This document shows, piece after piece, positions 34,188-46,415 of a stretch of 64,000 nucleotides of DNA. Both the position numbers and the translations under genes were made by a program. The stretch lies in contig NMRA01000027.1 of assembly GCA_002633005.1 (NCBI GenBank), positions 1,660,627 through 1,724,626 on the forward strand, given 5' to 3'. Numbering within the stretch: position 1 is the stretch's first letter; each line of letters starts with the position of its first letter. The notes below the pieces were generated by a model. That model saw only the letters and a list, made by a program, of their open reading frames with translations, was not told the origin of the DNA and did not search any database. This DNA comes from Phoronis australis. Lineage: Eukaryota > Phoronida > Phoronidae.

Positions 34188-35416
34188 TCAGCTAGCTAGT
34201 CCACTTGAACACAACCCACTGGATCAGCGATGAATCCTCGGATTAAATGCAAGCAAACTTGGGAAGTGCCGGTAGGCTGAAGCTTGTTGCGAGAATAGTG
34301 AGATCATACAAAACCATGGTTGGGAATGGGATGCAACAAGTTGATGCCTGTTATTCAGTGAAGAAATCTGGTTCTCAAATTGCAGGACACTGGGAGTGGT
34401 CACATCATTACAGAACAATATACTATGTATGGGACCTCCTCAAAGGCAAAAGGTATAAGCCAAAGGCAGATCAGTAGTAGCATTAATAAAGGTCGAGCAG
34501 GTTACATCTTGTATTATCAGTGGTATGGTCTCGATTGGGTAAATAAAGGGCTAGGGACAGGGGAAGGTTAATGACAGTGCTTGCTTTTAATTAATATACT
34601 CTTTCTTGGACTTTGAGTGTGCAACTAGGCCCTTGCAGACTCACTTTATCAAGAACACAATCCATCAGTTTACATGGCAGAGGGCCTAAAGGGTGCTTCG
34701 AAAATCATCTATCCTCCTTGAATGTCAGCTGTTACAGACTTCTAGCATCGGTATTGGCAAGTTAACAAAGGAAATAAACTTAATTAGTCTGGAAACAGGT
34801 AGAACACTGAAGTTTCAATTTCTGGTACACTCATACTTTTGCGAAAATGTGTATCCTATGGAATGTATTGATCAATGTTATCTATGTACTGCTCAGATTG
34901 GCATTTTATGTGATTACAATGTTTTTAAAGGTTCACCGTAATGTGCATCACCAGTTCACCAACAATAACAATACTCAAGCAACAGAGACAACATGATTGG
35001 AGTACTGAGCCATGTGCAGAGGAATAGGCTTAGGTGGCAATTGATGTTCGGTCTCTTCACATGCAGGTATGCTTGGAACTCTCGTTTCTTAACGCAATAG
35101 AACCGATTCTACATAACTTTTGTGTTATCAAGTCATTCTTATTGTTTTCTTTCATCAGTAATCACGCAAGCTTTACAGGTAACAAAACTGAAAACCTGTA
35201 ATAAAATACATTTGCTATGTATCACTAAAATATGCCACATTAAATGCTGAAAATTATACTGTCTTAATACTTCATTAATTAAAACTTCATTAATAATGGA
35301 CCACTGGCTTTTTGAAGAACAACAACCAGTTTGCAGCTATGAAAACAACATTCCCCTTCATGTTGAGGTCATGTTTAAACTACAACTCAAAATTAATGTG
35401 GTTTGATTTTTTTCAG
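34188..35416. other. Stretch with one doubtful exon
   Basis: A possible plus-strand exon at 34986-35066 (frame reading MIGVLSHVQRNRLRWQLMFG, then a CAG/GTATGC donor) could precede the exon at 35417. It would need a weaker alternative acceptor there. Otherwise nothing recognised. Confidence 0.25.
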
Positions 35417-35602
35417 CCTCACATAAGTATATCTGAGGATGAGGGCATTGTATTCAACTTTATGTGTCCATACTCACTGGGGTGGTGGGTATCACCAGCT
35501 GTGATTGTCATCAGGGTGTACATGTGGCAGATGCTGGGGAGTGTCCGCTACACTGAAAAGATCTACAAGAAGCAACCTGTCACCTGCATTTTGCTTATGC
35601 CT
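35417..35602 (+). CDS. Exon of an unidentified membrane protein
   Basis: Flanked by a strong acceptor (TGATTTTTTTCAG) and donor (CCT/GTGAGT). Only one of the three frames is open; it is 62 codons and phase 0 at both ends. It contains ISEDEGIVFNF, a hydrophobic aromatic segment (YSLGWWVSPAVIVIRVYMW), then a basic Tyr-containing segment ending VTCILLMP. This suggests an extracellular or loop region followed by a membrane helix. I do not recognise the family. The next candidate exon is at 36556 and runs into a gap, so the gene is incomplete here. Confidence 0.45.
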
Positions 35603-35618
35603 GTGAGTATTTCTTATC

Positions 35619-35772
35619 AAGACAGTTTTGGAAATCCAGTTAAGCACCCTCATTATGTACACATGTGACTCTGTGAAAGAAAACACAGCTGACAATCTTA
35701 TAAAGACAGTTTTGGAAATCCAGTTAAGCACCCTCATTATGCACACATGTGACTCTGTGAAAGAAAACACAT
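35619..35772. repeat. 84-bp tandem duplication
   Basis: The unit containing GACAGTTTTGGAAATCCAGT and CACATGTGACTCTGTGAAAG occurs twice with an offset of 84 bp. The second copy is shortened to about 70 bp. It starts just after the donor of the exon at 35417. Confidence 0.85.
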
Positions 35773-36220
35773 CTTACATGACACTTGTAATAACCTTTTA
35801 CCATTTTCCTTCCAAGGCTCTGGCTACAGAGATTTGGTCTTGCACTCAACATCAATGTTTCACACAAATACCCAAAACTCAGTTTAACAAACAAATAAAT
35901 TATCTGAATATGCTCATAATTGTTACTTATTGAGAAAATGTGAATTATTTCCAGGCTATTAGGTATTAATGATAACTGGAGTAAACCTTTACTTGGCAAT
36001 TGTGAAGTGAAAACATTATTAAGGCCCTGACAGTATGCCTGTGATATGAATATTCATAAAGACTATCTATGGATTATTGGCAGGTTCATGATAAGGTCCA
36101 GTTTTAGTCAAACTAAACAAAACACAATAAAACACATACCTTATTTGAGTTTTGTTTATTGTTTATCTGAAATTTAAGTATAAATACCAAAATAGCCATC
36201 ACAATGGATTGCCAACAGTA

Positions 36221-36468
36221 CATTCTATAAGGTATGTATAAATAAATCTTTTTCAATAAGGCATGGAAAAATGTCGCAAACAGCTTGTCCCATCAGCACG
36301 CCATGTTTTTGGTCACATCACGAGACCTAATGAATATCAATCCAAAAAGATTTCTGCCCGTCCCTGTCTAGGGCAGAAATCTTTTCGGACATACATCCAT
36401 TAGGTCACGTGATGTGACCAAAAAGATGGCGTGCTGACGGGACAAACTGTTCGCATTCTATAAGGTAT
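36221..36468. repeat. ~85-bp-arm hairpin bracketed by 15-bp direct repeats
   Basis: Left arm 36275-36359 and right arm 36371-36453 are imperfect inverted copies around an 11-nt loop. Inner arms are TTTCTGCCC and GGGCAGAAA; CAGCACGCCAT pairs with ATGGCGTGCTG. CATTCTATAAGGTAT lies on both sides (36221-36235 and 36454-36468), as a target duplication would. No coding sequence. Confidence 0.75.
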
Positions 36469-36555
36469 TCAGCTTTTGAAGTACACTAGTTAATGAAGAA
36501 TTTTTTTCTCTTATACATGACTATAAAGAAAATTTTATTTTTATTTTTGATTCAG

Positions 36556-36601
36556 GACTTTTGGTTTCATCGTCATAAATGAGGAACTGGCAAGAGTCTA
36601 C
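36556..36601 (+). CDS. Partial exon running into the assembly gap
   Basis: The strong acceptor TTTTTATTTTTGATTCAG precedes it. In one frame it reads TFGFIVINEELARVY up to the gap. In the phase that directly continues the exon at 35417 it reads DFWFHRHK and stops. Either a further exon lies between them or this is a terminal exon. The gap prevents a decision. Confidence 0.35.
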
Positions 36602-36796
36602 NNNNNNNNNNNNNNNNNNNNNNNNNNNNNNNNNNNNNNNNNNNNNNNNNNNNNNNNNNNNNNNNNNNNNNNNNNNNNNNNNNNNNNNNNNNNNNNNNNN
36701 NNNNNNNNNNNNNNNNNNNNNNNNNNNNNNNNNNNNNNNNNNNNNNNNNNNNNNNNNNNNNNNNNNNNNNNNNNNNNNNNNNNNNNNNNNNNNNNN
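36602..36796. other. Assembly gap (195 N)
   Basis: Run of N. Open frames that cross it are meaningless. Confidence 1.
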
Positions 36797-36986
36797 AGAT
36801 AAATGTGATTTCTTTGTGGTACTAATAAACAAAATTTATGCCCAATACCATTTCTTAGTTTCATACTGAAAACTGGATGAAGACTTAAATGTAATGAAAC
36901 AGAACTGGTAAAGTTGCTACAAACCAACATTCCATCAACAATAAAGTAACTTTCAATTTATACCATTATTCGCATCAGACCTCCTA

Positions 36987-39900
36987 TCAGTAAGTTTCTT
37001 TACCCAGGTGAGGATGGGTTTCTTGGCTTGTAACAAATTCACCTACAGAAAATGACAAGCTGTTTCAAGGCAACTTGATAAACTGAGGTTCGAGCTATAA
37101 CGAACTGTCAGTTCTTTCTAATTCCAGGAATCACTTGTACTTTGAGTAAGGAATGGGCCAAGACAATAAATAGTCAAAATCAAGAGTTGGTTTAATTGAA
37201 GGAAGGCAGGTTCATAGCAGCTTTAACCGCAATGACATAATCACATTAACAAACAAAATGGATTTTCACTGCCGAAGTTTAACCTGTATAACATCAAATG
37301 CATTTCACTGCAGCAATTCTCAAACAATAAATAGTCACAATCAAGAGTTGGTTTAATTGAAGGAAGGCAGGTTCATAGCAGCTTTAACAGCAATGACATA
37401 AGCACATTAACAAACAAAATGGATTTTCACTGCCGAAGTTTAACCTGTATAACATCAAATGCATTTCACTGCAGTAATTCTCAACACAACAGAAATGTAA
37501 ATGCAAACAAGAGTTGGAGCATGACATGTAATTAATCGAAATATGTTTGAAGTCATGGACACATTTATATTAATTACGTAGTCAATTCGCACAACCACGT
37601 GGACCAACAAAAGCAGATGATGACTGTTGATAGACTCAACATGAACCAAGTTACATGAGCACTTCAATTAAAAACCAGTTACTGTATCACAGTTTTGGAG
37701 TCAAATGTAAGCAAACAGTGGTCAAGGATTGTTGGTTTACATATATAAAAAGTAGAATGTCAGACTTATATGCTGTACGGTAAATGAGTAAGATCAAAAA
37801 TATAGCCGTGTCCTTTTGTATTGACAACAGTCTATATCCACGTCAAGCTACTATGCAAAGGTAACTTTAAAATCAGAGTCAAATGTTCACTGAAGCAGTG
37901 ATAGTTCTTTTGATAGATCAAATAACATTTGTTGTCATTGCAAAACCATTGATCGTTAAGGCAATGAACTGGGTGGCCCCTGGAAGTCATGTGTCAAGTT
38001 TGTGCACGCCTTGTTTTTCTCTCAAGCATCTGCTAATTATGGACACCGGTGGCACTGGAGTATAGACCTTTCTTAATCCTTGACAGCATTACTCTTAGAT
38101 TTCTCACTGAAGTACCTATGTAGCCTGTAAGTGTAAAATATTGTGAAAAGTTACAATATAATTGAGCACTGAAACACTAAAACCAAAAATACAGTGCAAA
38201 GAAAACCACCATTGGGTACAAGTAATGATAACTGTATCTATACCACCAACGGAATGCTAGTATCAACAAGTGTGAGAGGTTGCAAGTTAGAAAGATGGTG
38301 CAGGAACTAATGCACGTATTGCCAAATCTTCATCGCATCATGATAACTTTTGATGGCCATTGCCACTTTATGGTTTAAGTGGATCCTAGAGTTCCAAGAC
38401 AAGAAATTGAACTCATGGCAACATGGTTATGTCCCAAGTGCTACTCAGCAGCCGGTCATACTATTATCGTCTTTTAACAAGCAGTAAGAAACCTACATTG
38501 AGAGAAAATAGAGTTGCATTTTCACAGAAAAATTTCTGCGGCTATAAACCCTGTTATCCGCGCAACTTAACTTTTGATTTTAACCACTTTCCTCATTCAG
38601 ATGAGAAATAAGTTTTGGTCTTGCAAAGAACTGTCAGTTCATTATGGTTGTGACCATGTCAGGTGAATGAAATGGCATGCTGTGACACGTCAACCTAAAG
38701 AAACTCTCAAGTAGTAACAAATTGCTGGAGATTTTCAAGCCCAAACTTCACACCTTATTTTTATCAAGGAACAATTCGAGATCAATATCATACTAATGGT
38801 ACATGGTCTAAATAAACAGTTGGTTTTCGTGACATAAGGCATGCCTATATCTACTTTAAATTCCAATAGAGCATAGAGTCTTTACAAGAGCAGACACAAA
38901 CCTTTGATCCAGATTGTGAGGATGCAGGTGACAAAGAAGATAAGGACAACGGTGAACAACAGCTCTGAATCCCTGTAAGATGACAATAGTGGCATTTGTA
39001 AGAAGACATTCAGTTTAAAATTTATTCTGAGGCCTCTACACTGAGAACTCAGACATGTATCTATGAATCTGAAACAGTGACATTGAATCGACAGATGGAA
39101 TCGTAAAAGGGCAAATTTTCAAAATAAGGTTTTTAGAAATCATAATTGCTCCCCACACCAAACATGATGCACAGAATTTCAACCAGCAGCTGGAGTTAGC
39201 TTGCATTTATACTACAGTTGTAAGCGAGTTGAAAATTTTCACATGCAAATTAGTTACATTACAAATGTTCTTTGCTCAACTGGACATCCTCCAAAGCACT
39301 GATACATTAGAATAAAAACTTCACACTAAAGTACGGTTTACACAAACCTAATATAAATAACTCAAATGAAACACTGCTTCGTGCATTTCAATGTGCATTT
39401 CCATGTTTTAATATGGAACAGCAGTGACGCCATCATGTGCGAAGTGCACTCATCCTTAAAAAATATCTCTAATATTTGTCTGGTAAGCTGCTTGGCTGTA
39501 TTCATAAGTTAAGGTGTAAAAGTCTAGGTCCAAGCTCGCTACAGGGGGTTAGTTTGAAAACGCAGATGTAAACGCTTTGATCTATGTATTTTTGTAAAAA
39601 AATCAGTGTGGGGGGTTGCTGGTGCACTGCACGGTGGTAGGGGTAATGGGTTGTCGGAATCACGGACACTCCGAAATATTGGGAATCCCATTTTGGACAC
39701 CCTATTTTCGAAATCCTGGGTGAATCCCTGAATAGAAATTGAACAGGCTTTAAACAAGGCATGTTTAAATACTGTAAACGAAACAGTGATATCTTTGGTT
39801 AGGATTGTGAGTTGTGAGTTGAATAAAATGTGAAATGTCACTCCATGAGATATTAAGGAAATGAATGAAACAATACCTCAAGGTTTCTTCAGGTGATGAC

Positions 39901-41627
39901 CAGTCTGGGACTCTTGCAAAGAAGTTTGTAGAGGGCGTTGTCTAAACCACTCATTCTGAAAGTACAGATGATGAAGGAGGGTTTAAATACAATTTGACTC
40001 ACTTTACCAGGAGCAATCACAAGATTTAAGAATGTACTTTCAGTCAATTTGTCACACCTTTATGCTTAAAACAACTTTGATTTAATTACCAGAAGGCAAA
40101 ATTTGTAGCTGAGACAGCATTATTCTAAACTGACAGCGACTTAAGAGACTTATAATTGATGAAAATTCCGGCTTACGTTAAAGCCCATAGCCTAATCTCT
40201 GTATTCGATACACAACTCGAAAATTTAGCAATTCCATGACATGAGAAAACATAAGATTTGTACTCCAATCACGTGATTTGACTGGCTAATTTTTTGAGGT
40301 TGTGAGTTCAAGTAATGTACCTGGACCATGCAGATTGCAATTAACCATTTTCTCCTAACCTGCACAGTCTAAGATGGAAATACAGAGAAAAGTGGCCATC
40401 AATAACTGAAGTTTAGCACACCTATTCTTTCTTTTAAAACTTAATGTAATAAGAAAGATCAACTTACGGTTACACGGGCCCCTGTAGGTGGTCAGTATTC
40501 TCCTAACTGGAAAAAATAAAGCAAAACTAATAAGACATTCTCAAGTATAGCCATCTTGACCAAGACTTATCCCCCCCACTGTACTCAGTACGACAAACAC
40601 TGAAATGAGCTTTCTAATAAAGCTATTGGCGTGGCCAGGTGAAGTCCCTAACACATCCTACAAACATCCCCCCCTCTCCCGCCACAATTATTTACACCAC
40701 CTGCCACATTGTTCTGCTAGTTGAAATTGATCTAAAAGCCCTTTTGTACTTAATTTCGGTCTGAGCAGAGTGTCGACATAAACTGGAAAGTTAATCGAAC
40801 CGTTTTACCCGCTTTGGATGTCTCAGTAAACTTTAGCTGATGATGTCGTCATCGAAGTAATAGCAACGTAGTGTAGATGCAACACTTGTACACCAGGATT
40901 TTTTAATGTGATAATTTGGGAACATTGACATGTGCTAATGGACACAAAAACCTATTTCTAATTCGATTAGTGACTACTCGAGCAAAATATGAGCAGCTTT
41001 TAGCGACGACATTACCCTGTAATTGTCGATGATAGCAGTGGCCCCTGACAATAACTTCTTCGATGTAACCGAAGTTAATCATTCATACTACCCTACACCA
41101 CAGCATCGACGCTCCGCTTGTCAACTGTGAAGTCAACTGGCACAGTTAACTTCGATTCAGGACCGTAGTTAACCATCCATACTGACTGCAACTCCCCAAA
41201 ACATCGCCATGTCGACGTTAGAATGAAAGGGCCTTACCAGTTTTAACTACATGTTAAAACACTAACATGGTGTAACTAGTCCGGGTCAGCGTGAATCAGT
41301 ACTACTACTAGTACTAGTAGTATTAGAACAAAAACTGAACAGCTGATCGAATTGTAGCCAGCCAGCTAGCTGTATGATGACTGTATATTATACAGCTTTG
41401 TACCAAGGCTAATCGAATTGATGCCCTTCAAAATGATTCGGGTCCGATGTATGCTGACTGAGATCAGTCACCCATCAGTGAATGCTCTAAACGTGTATAC
41501 GAGTCATTGAACATTTCACAAACAGCACACTTACTGACTTATACTTGTCCATCCAAAGCCTGGTATTGTTCATTTGTTGTAATGTAAAACCTTCACGAGT
41601 TCGAACATTCAGTCGTCTTGTCCTCAT
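36987..41627 (-). CDS. Small single-pass membrane protein, four exons (predicted)
   Basis: Four minus-strand exons join in frame to 94 codons plus stop: 41627-41535 (ATG preceded by an in-frame TGA, basic start MRTRRLNVRTREGF, donor GTAAGT), 39941-39877 (ARVPDWSSPEETL), 38972-38902 (LLFTVVLIFFVTCILTIW, a clear membrane helix, acceptor CTTACAG, donor GTTTGT) and 37042-36987 (EFVTSQETHPHLGKETY then TGA, acceptor TTCTGTAG). Lengths 93, 65, 71 and 56 sum to a multiple of three. The weak point is the 39941 acceptor, which was chosen to keep the frame. A better-looking AG at 39956 would introduce stops. A basic N-terminus, one helix and a polar tail suggest a SMIM-like protein. I do not recognise it. 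Confidence 0.45.
37164..37485. repeat. Two-copy 161-bp tandem duplication
   Basis: Units 37164-37324 and 37325-37485 are almost identical, differing at a few bases. The repeated block includes TTGAAGGAAGGCAGGTTCAT and TGCCGAAGTTTAACCTG. It lies just upstream (minus-strand sense) of the last exon of the predicted small gene. Confidence 0.9.
40468..40506 (-). CDS. 39-nt splice-flanked micro-exon
   Basis: On the minus strand TTTATTTTTTCCAG precedes and GTAAGT follows. The only open frame reads RRILTTYRGPCN with one base over at each side, phase 1 to 1. It does not fit the phase of the small gene at 36987-41627, within whose intron it lies, but it does follow the exon at 46416-46463 in phase. 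It may belong to a second transcript. Confidence 0.35.
40736..41233. mobile_element. 498-bp inverted-repeat element, copy 2
   Basis: Ends AAGCCCTTTTGTAC and GAATGAAAGGGCC, with TAA on the left and TTA on the right outside. The body aligns with 31619-32081, including repeated GAAGTTAAY-type units near the right half. Inserted in the first intron of the predicted small membrane-protein gene. Confidence 0.7.
41355..41411. mobile_element. 57-bp miniature element with 9-bp target duplication
   Basis: Starts TAGCCAGCCAGCTAGCTGTA and ends ACAGCTTTGTACCAAGGCTA, foldable into a hairpin. It is flanked by ATCGAATTG on both sides (41346-41354 and 41412-41420). Its ends match those of the 1,006-bp element at 50782, so it is an internal-deletion derivative. 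Confidence 0.85.
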
Positions 41628-42426
41628 TGTTTCTCACCTATCGAACGAGTCGATTACAGGTACAAAGTTTGTTGGTAATGCCGCTTTTTGTACTGGCTAA
41701 CACGTCTTTTTCTAAATCTCGTAGCGCAGGACGACTGCGTTTCGCCTTCGGACGTACACTTCATAGATCTACCTCTCCCCGCCATTTGTATAAATTCGGT
41801 TGACCTCTAGATCTGTGGCTGCGCATGCGTTGTTGTAATGTTTATAATCTATTTAGCGGTCGGGATACTAAATTCTTTGTAAACATTTCATTCGTTTGAA
41901 GTATTTACAACGATTTTTTTCAAACTTTTTGCACAAGTTGAAAGTTAATAACTTTTTGAACTCCATGTCACATCAAAAAACCGGCTTAAACGGCGTTAAG
42001 AGGTTTTTTTCTTCTATAACTCGGACCATAGGCCTTTAATATGTGTCGTCTTAAATGTAACCCACAATTTGAAAAAAGGAAGTTGTTTTTGAGTGACTAT
42101 TTTTTGATAAAAACATATTCAAACTTTCCCAAAAAGCTCATTTTTTCTTGATGGCTTTTCCAAGAAATGTTGTCAGAGATTATTTAAGTCATCGAAACAT
42201 AATTATGACCTTAAAGCCGTCGTCACATACTGTTTTTGTACTTTGTTTTTGAGATTTGGCAAATACACAACATTCAGTCAAAATTCCAACTTCATACCAA
42301 AATAAATCAAGTTACAATCAATTTAAAGAAAATCCTTGGGACCAATTTGAAGTTCATGTGTATTAGATTTCAAATTGTTGATTTCGTAAAAATTGATAAA
42401 AAAATAGCTGAATGATAAGTTTCAGC
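41628..42426. other. Upstream flank of the small gene, no further features
   Basis: A second upstream ATG frame on the minus strand near 41787 (MAGRGRSMKCTSEGE) ends before the predicted start and could be an upstream open frame in its leader. Beyond that nothing recognised. Confidence 0.35.
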
Positions 42427-42431
42427 ATATT

Positions 42432-42728
42432 CAATGGCGGATTTATGCGGACCAAGGGGGCCATTCCCCCTGAAATTCTACCAGATACCATTTGGCAGTT
42501 CGGGTGCAGATTGCTGACTAGACTAGCATATGCGCGCATCCAGGGGGCTAGGGTGGCGAATAAACAATGAATAGGCCTTGAACAAATGCCGTTTTTTAGT
42601 AATAAGGTCATAAACCCAAAAATTCGGTACCCTTTCATCGTTATTTTAGACTAGGCACGCGCATGTCGAAATTCTGGTTATTCCTGAGCTCTGCCCTCCC
42701 TTAACTCAAAACCCTGGATCCGCCCCTG
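42432..42728 (+). mobile_element. 297-bp MITE with 5-bp target duplication (ATATT)
   Basis: Starts CAATGGCGGATTTATGCGG and ends CCTGGATCCGCCCCTG. ATATT flanks both sides (42427-42431 and 42729-42733). Shares its interior (TACCATTTGGCAGTTCGGG, AACCCAAAAATTCGG) with the elements at 22786 and 33757. Confidence 0.8.
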
Positions 42729-43330
42729 ATATTGCTACTGCTGTGAAATAATGAACTGAAATAAAGGTTTTTAATGTTTTGCAGTTACAATATGCTTCTT
42801 TATGGTCAGCTTTCACTGAAAATCTATGCATATAATGCTTCGGTTTTAATGAACTTGGTAAAGAAACACCAGAGGGCACTTTATATTCCAAAGTACGCAA
42901 TCTTTCATTAGGGGTACTGCAAGATTTGAACTTTTTTTCTTAAAATGTGAGTGCTTCTCAGACCCAAATTGAATACGTCTGCTTGGTCTGTTGCGCATTT
43001 TGACAATGAGGCTTTGTGTATTCGTGTGTTGATTGGCCAGTTCGTGGTCTAAGCTGCTGAATTCTTACAGCGAGCTACCATTCAAACCTATAGGGAAAGG
43101 AATTCTCAGAGATGTGCTTCAAATGACCACTATGCACTTTTCGAGCAATCTCATTTTGTCACAATGTGAATGAATAATCAAAATTGTAGACATATAAAAA
43201 TTCAACAACTGCCAAAAATCCAGTTCAGTGTATACACCCTCCTTTAATGCCTCGAAACTTGTTGCTTTTATTTAAAATTGGACGAACGCTGACGTTGGTG
43301 AAACATATCTACTAAACACAGAAAAATCAG

Positions 43331-43408
43331 GAACCCCAACTGGGAATCGAACAACAGGTCTCTAGATTGCCGGTATAATGTTCTTACCACTGAACTACTG
43401 AGCACCCG
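43331..43408 (-). repeat. tRNA-like (SINE head) fragment
   Basis: On the minus strand TAGTTCAGTGG (43397-43387) resembles a pol III A box. GTTCGATTCCCA (43352-43341) resembles a B box, at tRNA-like spacing. The acceptor and T stems do not pair well, so it is a relic of a tRNA-derived SINE, not a functional tRNA. Confidence 0.4.
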
Positions 43409-45551
43409 ATATCTGTGCAACTACTGTTTGCAGTATGAAACTGTTTGCTGCTGCGAAAAAGGCGAAACGCCGCTCATGAGATGTATGACATAACAGTTGG
43501 CTGCAAACAACAGTAATTGCTAAGACATTTTGTTATTAAGTTAATACGATTTAGGTGTAAGTTAAGACATAAAACGTTTCATTAAACTTTTGGCTGTCTT
43601 GACTGATCCCAAAATCAGGAAACGTTGTGTCGATTTTGGCATGACGTTTGCCGGGGACTTCAAACTGAAACTAGCGTCTTGAATAAATTATCCTCCGACA
43701 AAACGCCGCAACAAGGGAGAGGGAGGGAGGGAGAGGGAGGTTGCGCATTTTGGTATAGTTACAGGGAATTTTAAGTTCCATCTCGTCTTTCACGTTACTA
43801 TCAAGCTCCTCAAATATCGCCCTACATCCCTTTAATGTTTTAACGTGTCTCTTAAATTGTCTATTTCGGTAATTTGAGAAACAAAAACATATTTAATGTA
43901 ACTGACAAGGGCAGAAAAGTTGGCATATCTGCGTTTGTCCAATGATGTGTTGCCTCAGTAGTTTACATGTAGTATTAAATGACATGGCTGAGGAAAACGT
44001 CGGAGTTTAGTTTCGTATTTCAGTATGTAGTTTATTACCTTTCGTGCCCCTATGAGCTTACAAATTATAGTAAAAGTAATCGTTGCACATGGCATTGATA
44101 GCGAAGATGAAAAATATACGTTTACGCATAAATCCATGTCACTGTAATAATAAATGTAATAATGTACCCATTTGGAGTCTGAAAGGAATGGAGCTCACGT
44201 TTCTCCTCAAGAATGAAGGGCGGGTTCATTTTAATGGCATGTTTTCTTTTATAAACGAATACATATCTCCAGCAGTTCTGTGGAGGTAGATGACATATTA
44301 GGATGTAACGTATGCCGGTTTTCAAATGCATGGAATGTGCCTCAACTAAAAGAGTCCCGGTGTTACATGATACCATAACAAAAATTAGTTTGAAGTAAAA
44401 AACTAACCTGTGAATGTAGTAAAAATCAGTCATTCTGTGTCAAGAAATTGCCGCAATTGCCGCATTTTGTACCATTAGGCTACCCTTTGCGTATCTCCAA
44501 AACCACCAAACTTTGTGATGCCATACTTAACCCACTTCCTCTCGACCTTAATGGAATCTACTAAAAACACGATTACTATAATTTGGCAGTAATCTTTCTC
44601 GTATACATATTTCATTGAAGACACGACTTTGATCTGTTTATACTAGTTAAATTTCTCTTCTTTACAACTCTCTGGATAGCGGTCTTGTCTTTACATCACA
44701 ACAGTGCAATAAAAATACAAACGACATCAGTAAGTAACATAATTTAAATAGCGAACTATTTGTAAATAGTATCCTGAAGATTAGATATGTGTCTCGAAAT
44801 ATAGCAGTAGAGCAGAAACATCTACCATATAAGCCTAAAGCTATGGCGATCAACCAAAACTAGCGGACTAACACTGATCTAACTGCAATTTAAAATCGGT
44901 AGACACTGGCTTTGATTTGAATGGCAAGAATTGACTGCTTTGAAAGGCAACGGAATTTGTTGATTAACGGTTCTGGCAAACTTGATGAATCCAAGAAGTC
45001 TGTCCCATCTGTTGTGAATGTGGCATTCTTTCGTTGTTTGGCGTCATGTGGTGCTGTCTGAGTCATCGCTGTGTGTCTACGTTGTTTTCATGGTGAGCCT
45101 GAATATATTAAGTCACGGGACTCTGGGCAGGGTTTTGAAAGCTGTCTTTTGTGCGCACCTCTAGCGTGAAGACGTCCAGTGTTGTATTAATTACGTGAAG
45201 TCTGACGGCTATAATTCCTGTAAGTCTACCTCCAGAACTACCTGCTTGCAAGCCGCATTTACTATACATCCTTTAAATACGTTTTCGGTCATAAAATATA
45301 CGATGCGTCATTGTTCTAATTTGCCTCAAAATTTCAAAAGCATTGCGTGATGCATGAGAAGCTTCTGCCGAGCCCATTCCAACGATTTTTTTGGCAAATG
45401 CAATACAGTAGTCAATGGCATGTGCTGAATACTACGGAATATTTTTGTGGCATCTCGAACCTGGAAAAGGTTCGATTTTGAGATGTCATTTTGGTCTCTG
45501 CAGGTGGGACCTTTCTAGAGACAGGTCACTCAGTCAGTGCACAGGCACCTT

Positions 45552-45597
45552 TTATTAGCCCTCGACGATACACTCTATTATCGTCGAGGACTAATAA
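45552..45597. repeat. 19-bp-arm hairpin
   Basis: Arms 45552-45570 (TTATTAGCCCTCGACGATA) and 45579-45597 are inverted copies with one mismatch and an 8-nt loop. No downstream gene makes it a clear processing signal. Confidence 0.8.
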
Positions 45598-46415
45598 AGA
45601 GTGTCTGTGGTCAGTGCGCCTTGAATTTTAATTTTAAATCAACTTCGCCAGTACTTTGAATAACTAACGTAGCTCAAAATGTCAAGTGCGTTGCGTTGGT
45701 GATATATTTGTAATTGTTGCTTGGCCCAACTCAGAATATTTGATATGTGGCGTGTACTAAATAACATAGAATTGTCTTTGTGGTACCTCAATCAATTTTG
45801 CAGGTTCAATTTGGGTTGTTGGCGAACCTTTATCAGAAAGCAATTATTGTGCCATGGGTCACGCGGTGCTTATTAAAGCACGTTTATGCATTTTAAAGCA
45901 CTTCCTTCCGGTACCTCGAATTTCTTACCTACATGGAGCTCAAATTTTGAACACCAATCTGTGGGTGAGGTGTTTTGTGGTTGGTCATTTACCTTAATTT
46001 TCAACAGCATTTCGAGTGTGAGATTTTTTGTGATTTTTGGTGGTCCAATCCACACCGGCACATGCCATTTTGTGATCAGTGTACTGATCATAATCAAATG
46101 AAATTGTTTTTGTGGTACATCGAATGTTTAGGCTAGCTTAAAGTTGGGTGTCGTTTTGGTGCATCTGGCGGGGTTTTCCAGCGTGCAGTACGTCTGCCGT
46201 AGGACATTCAGTGCTCAGTGTGGCAAAATGGCTTACTTTAAATCAGTTTTAGCCGATATCTCGAGTTTCTAATTTATCTTAATTTTGATTTCCTCCATTA
46301 GGTCCCTCGGGAGCACACCAGAGTACAGACACCTGCAGACATCCATTTCATTAAATTTTTAATTGAACAAAATGAAACAAAGAGCGTTAAGTTAAAAATA
46401 GTACAATAGACTTAC

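Larger units (their letters stand above)
42734..46415. other. Mostly featureless stretch
   Basis: Besides the tRNA-like fragment at 43331, a GGGA-rich run near 43716-43741 and the hairpin at 45552, nothing is supported. Confidence 0.45.

Noticed and set aside
36521-36930. Three open frames of 96-110 codons
   Set aside because: They consist mostly of N from the assembly gap.
43331-43408. Functional tRNA gene
   Set aside because: A and B box-like sequences are present but the T stem and acceptor stem do not pair, so a SINE relic is preferred.
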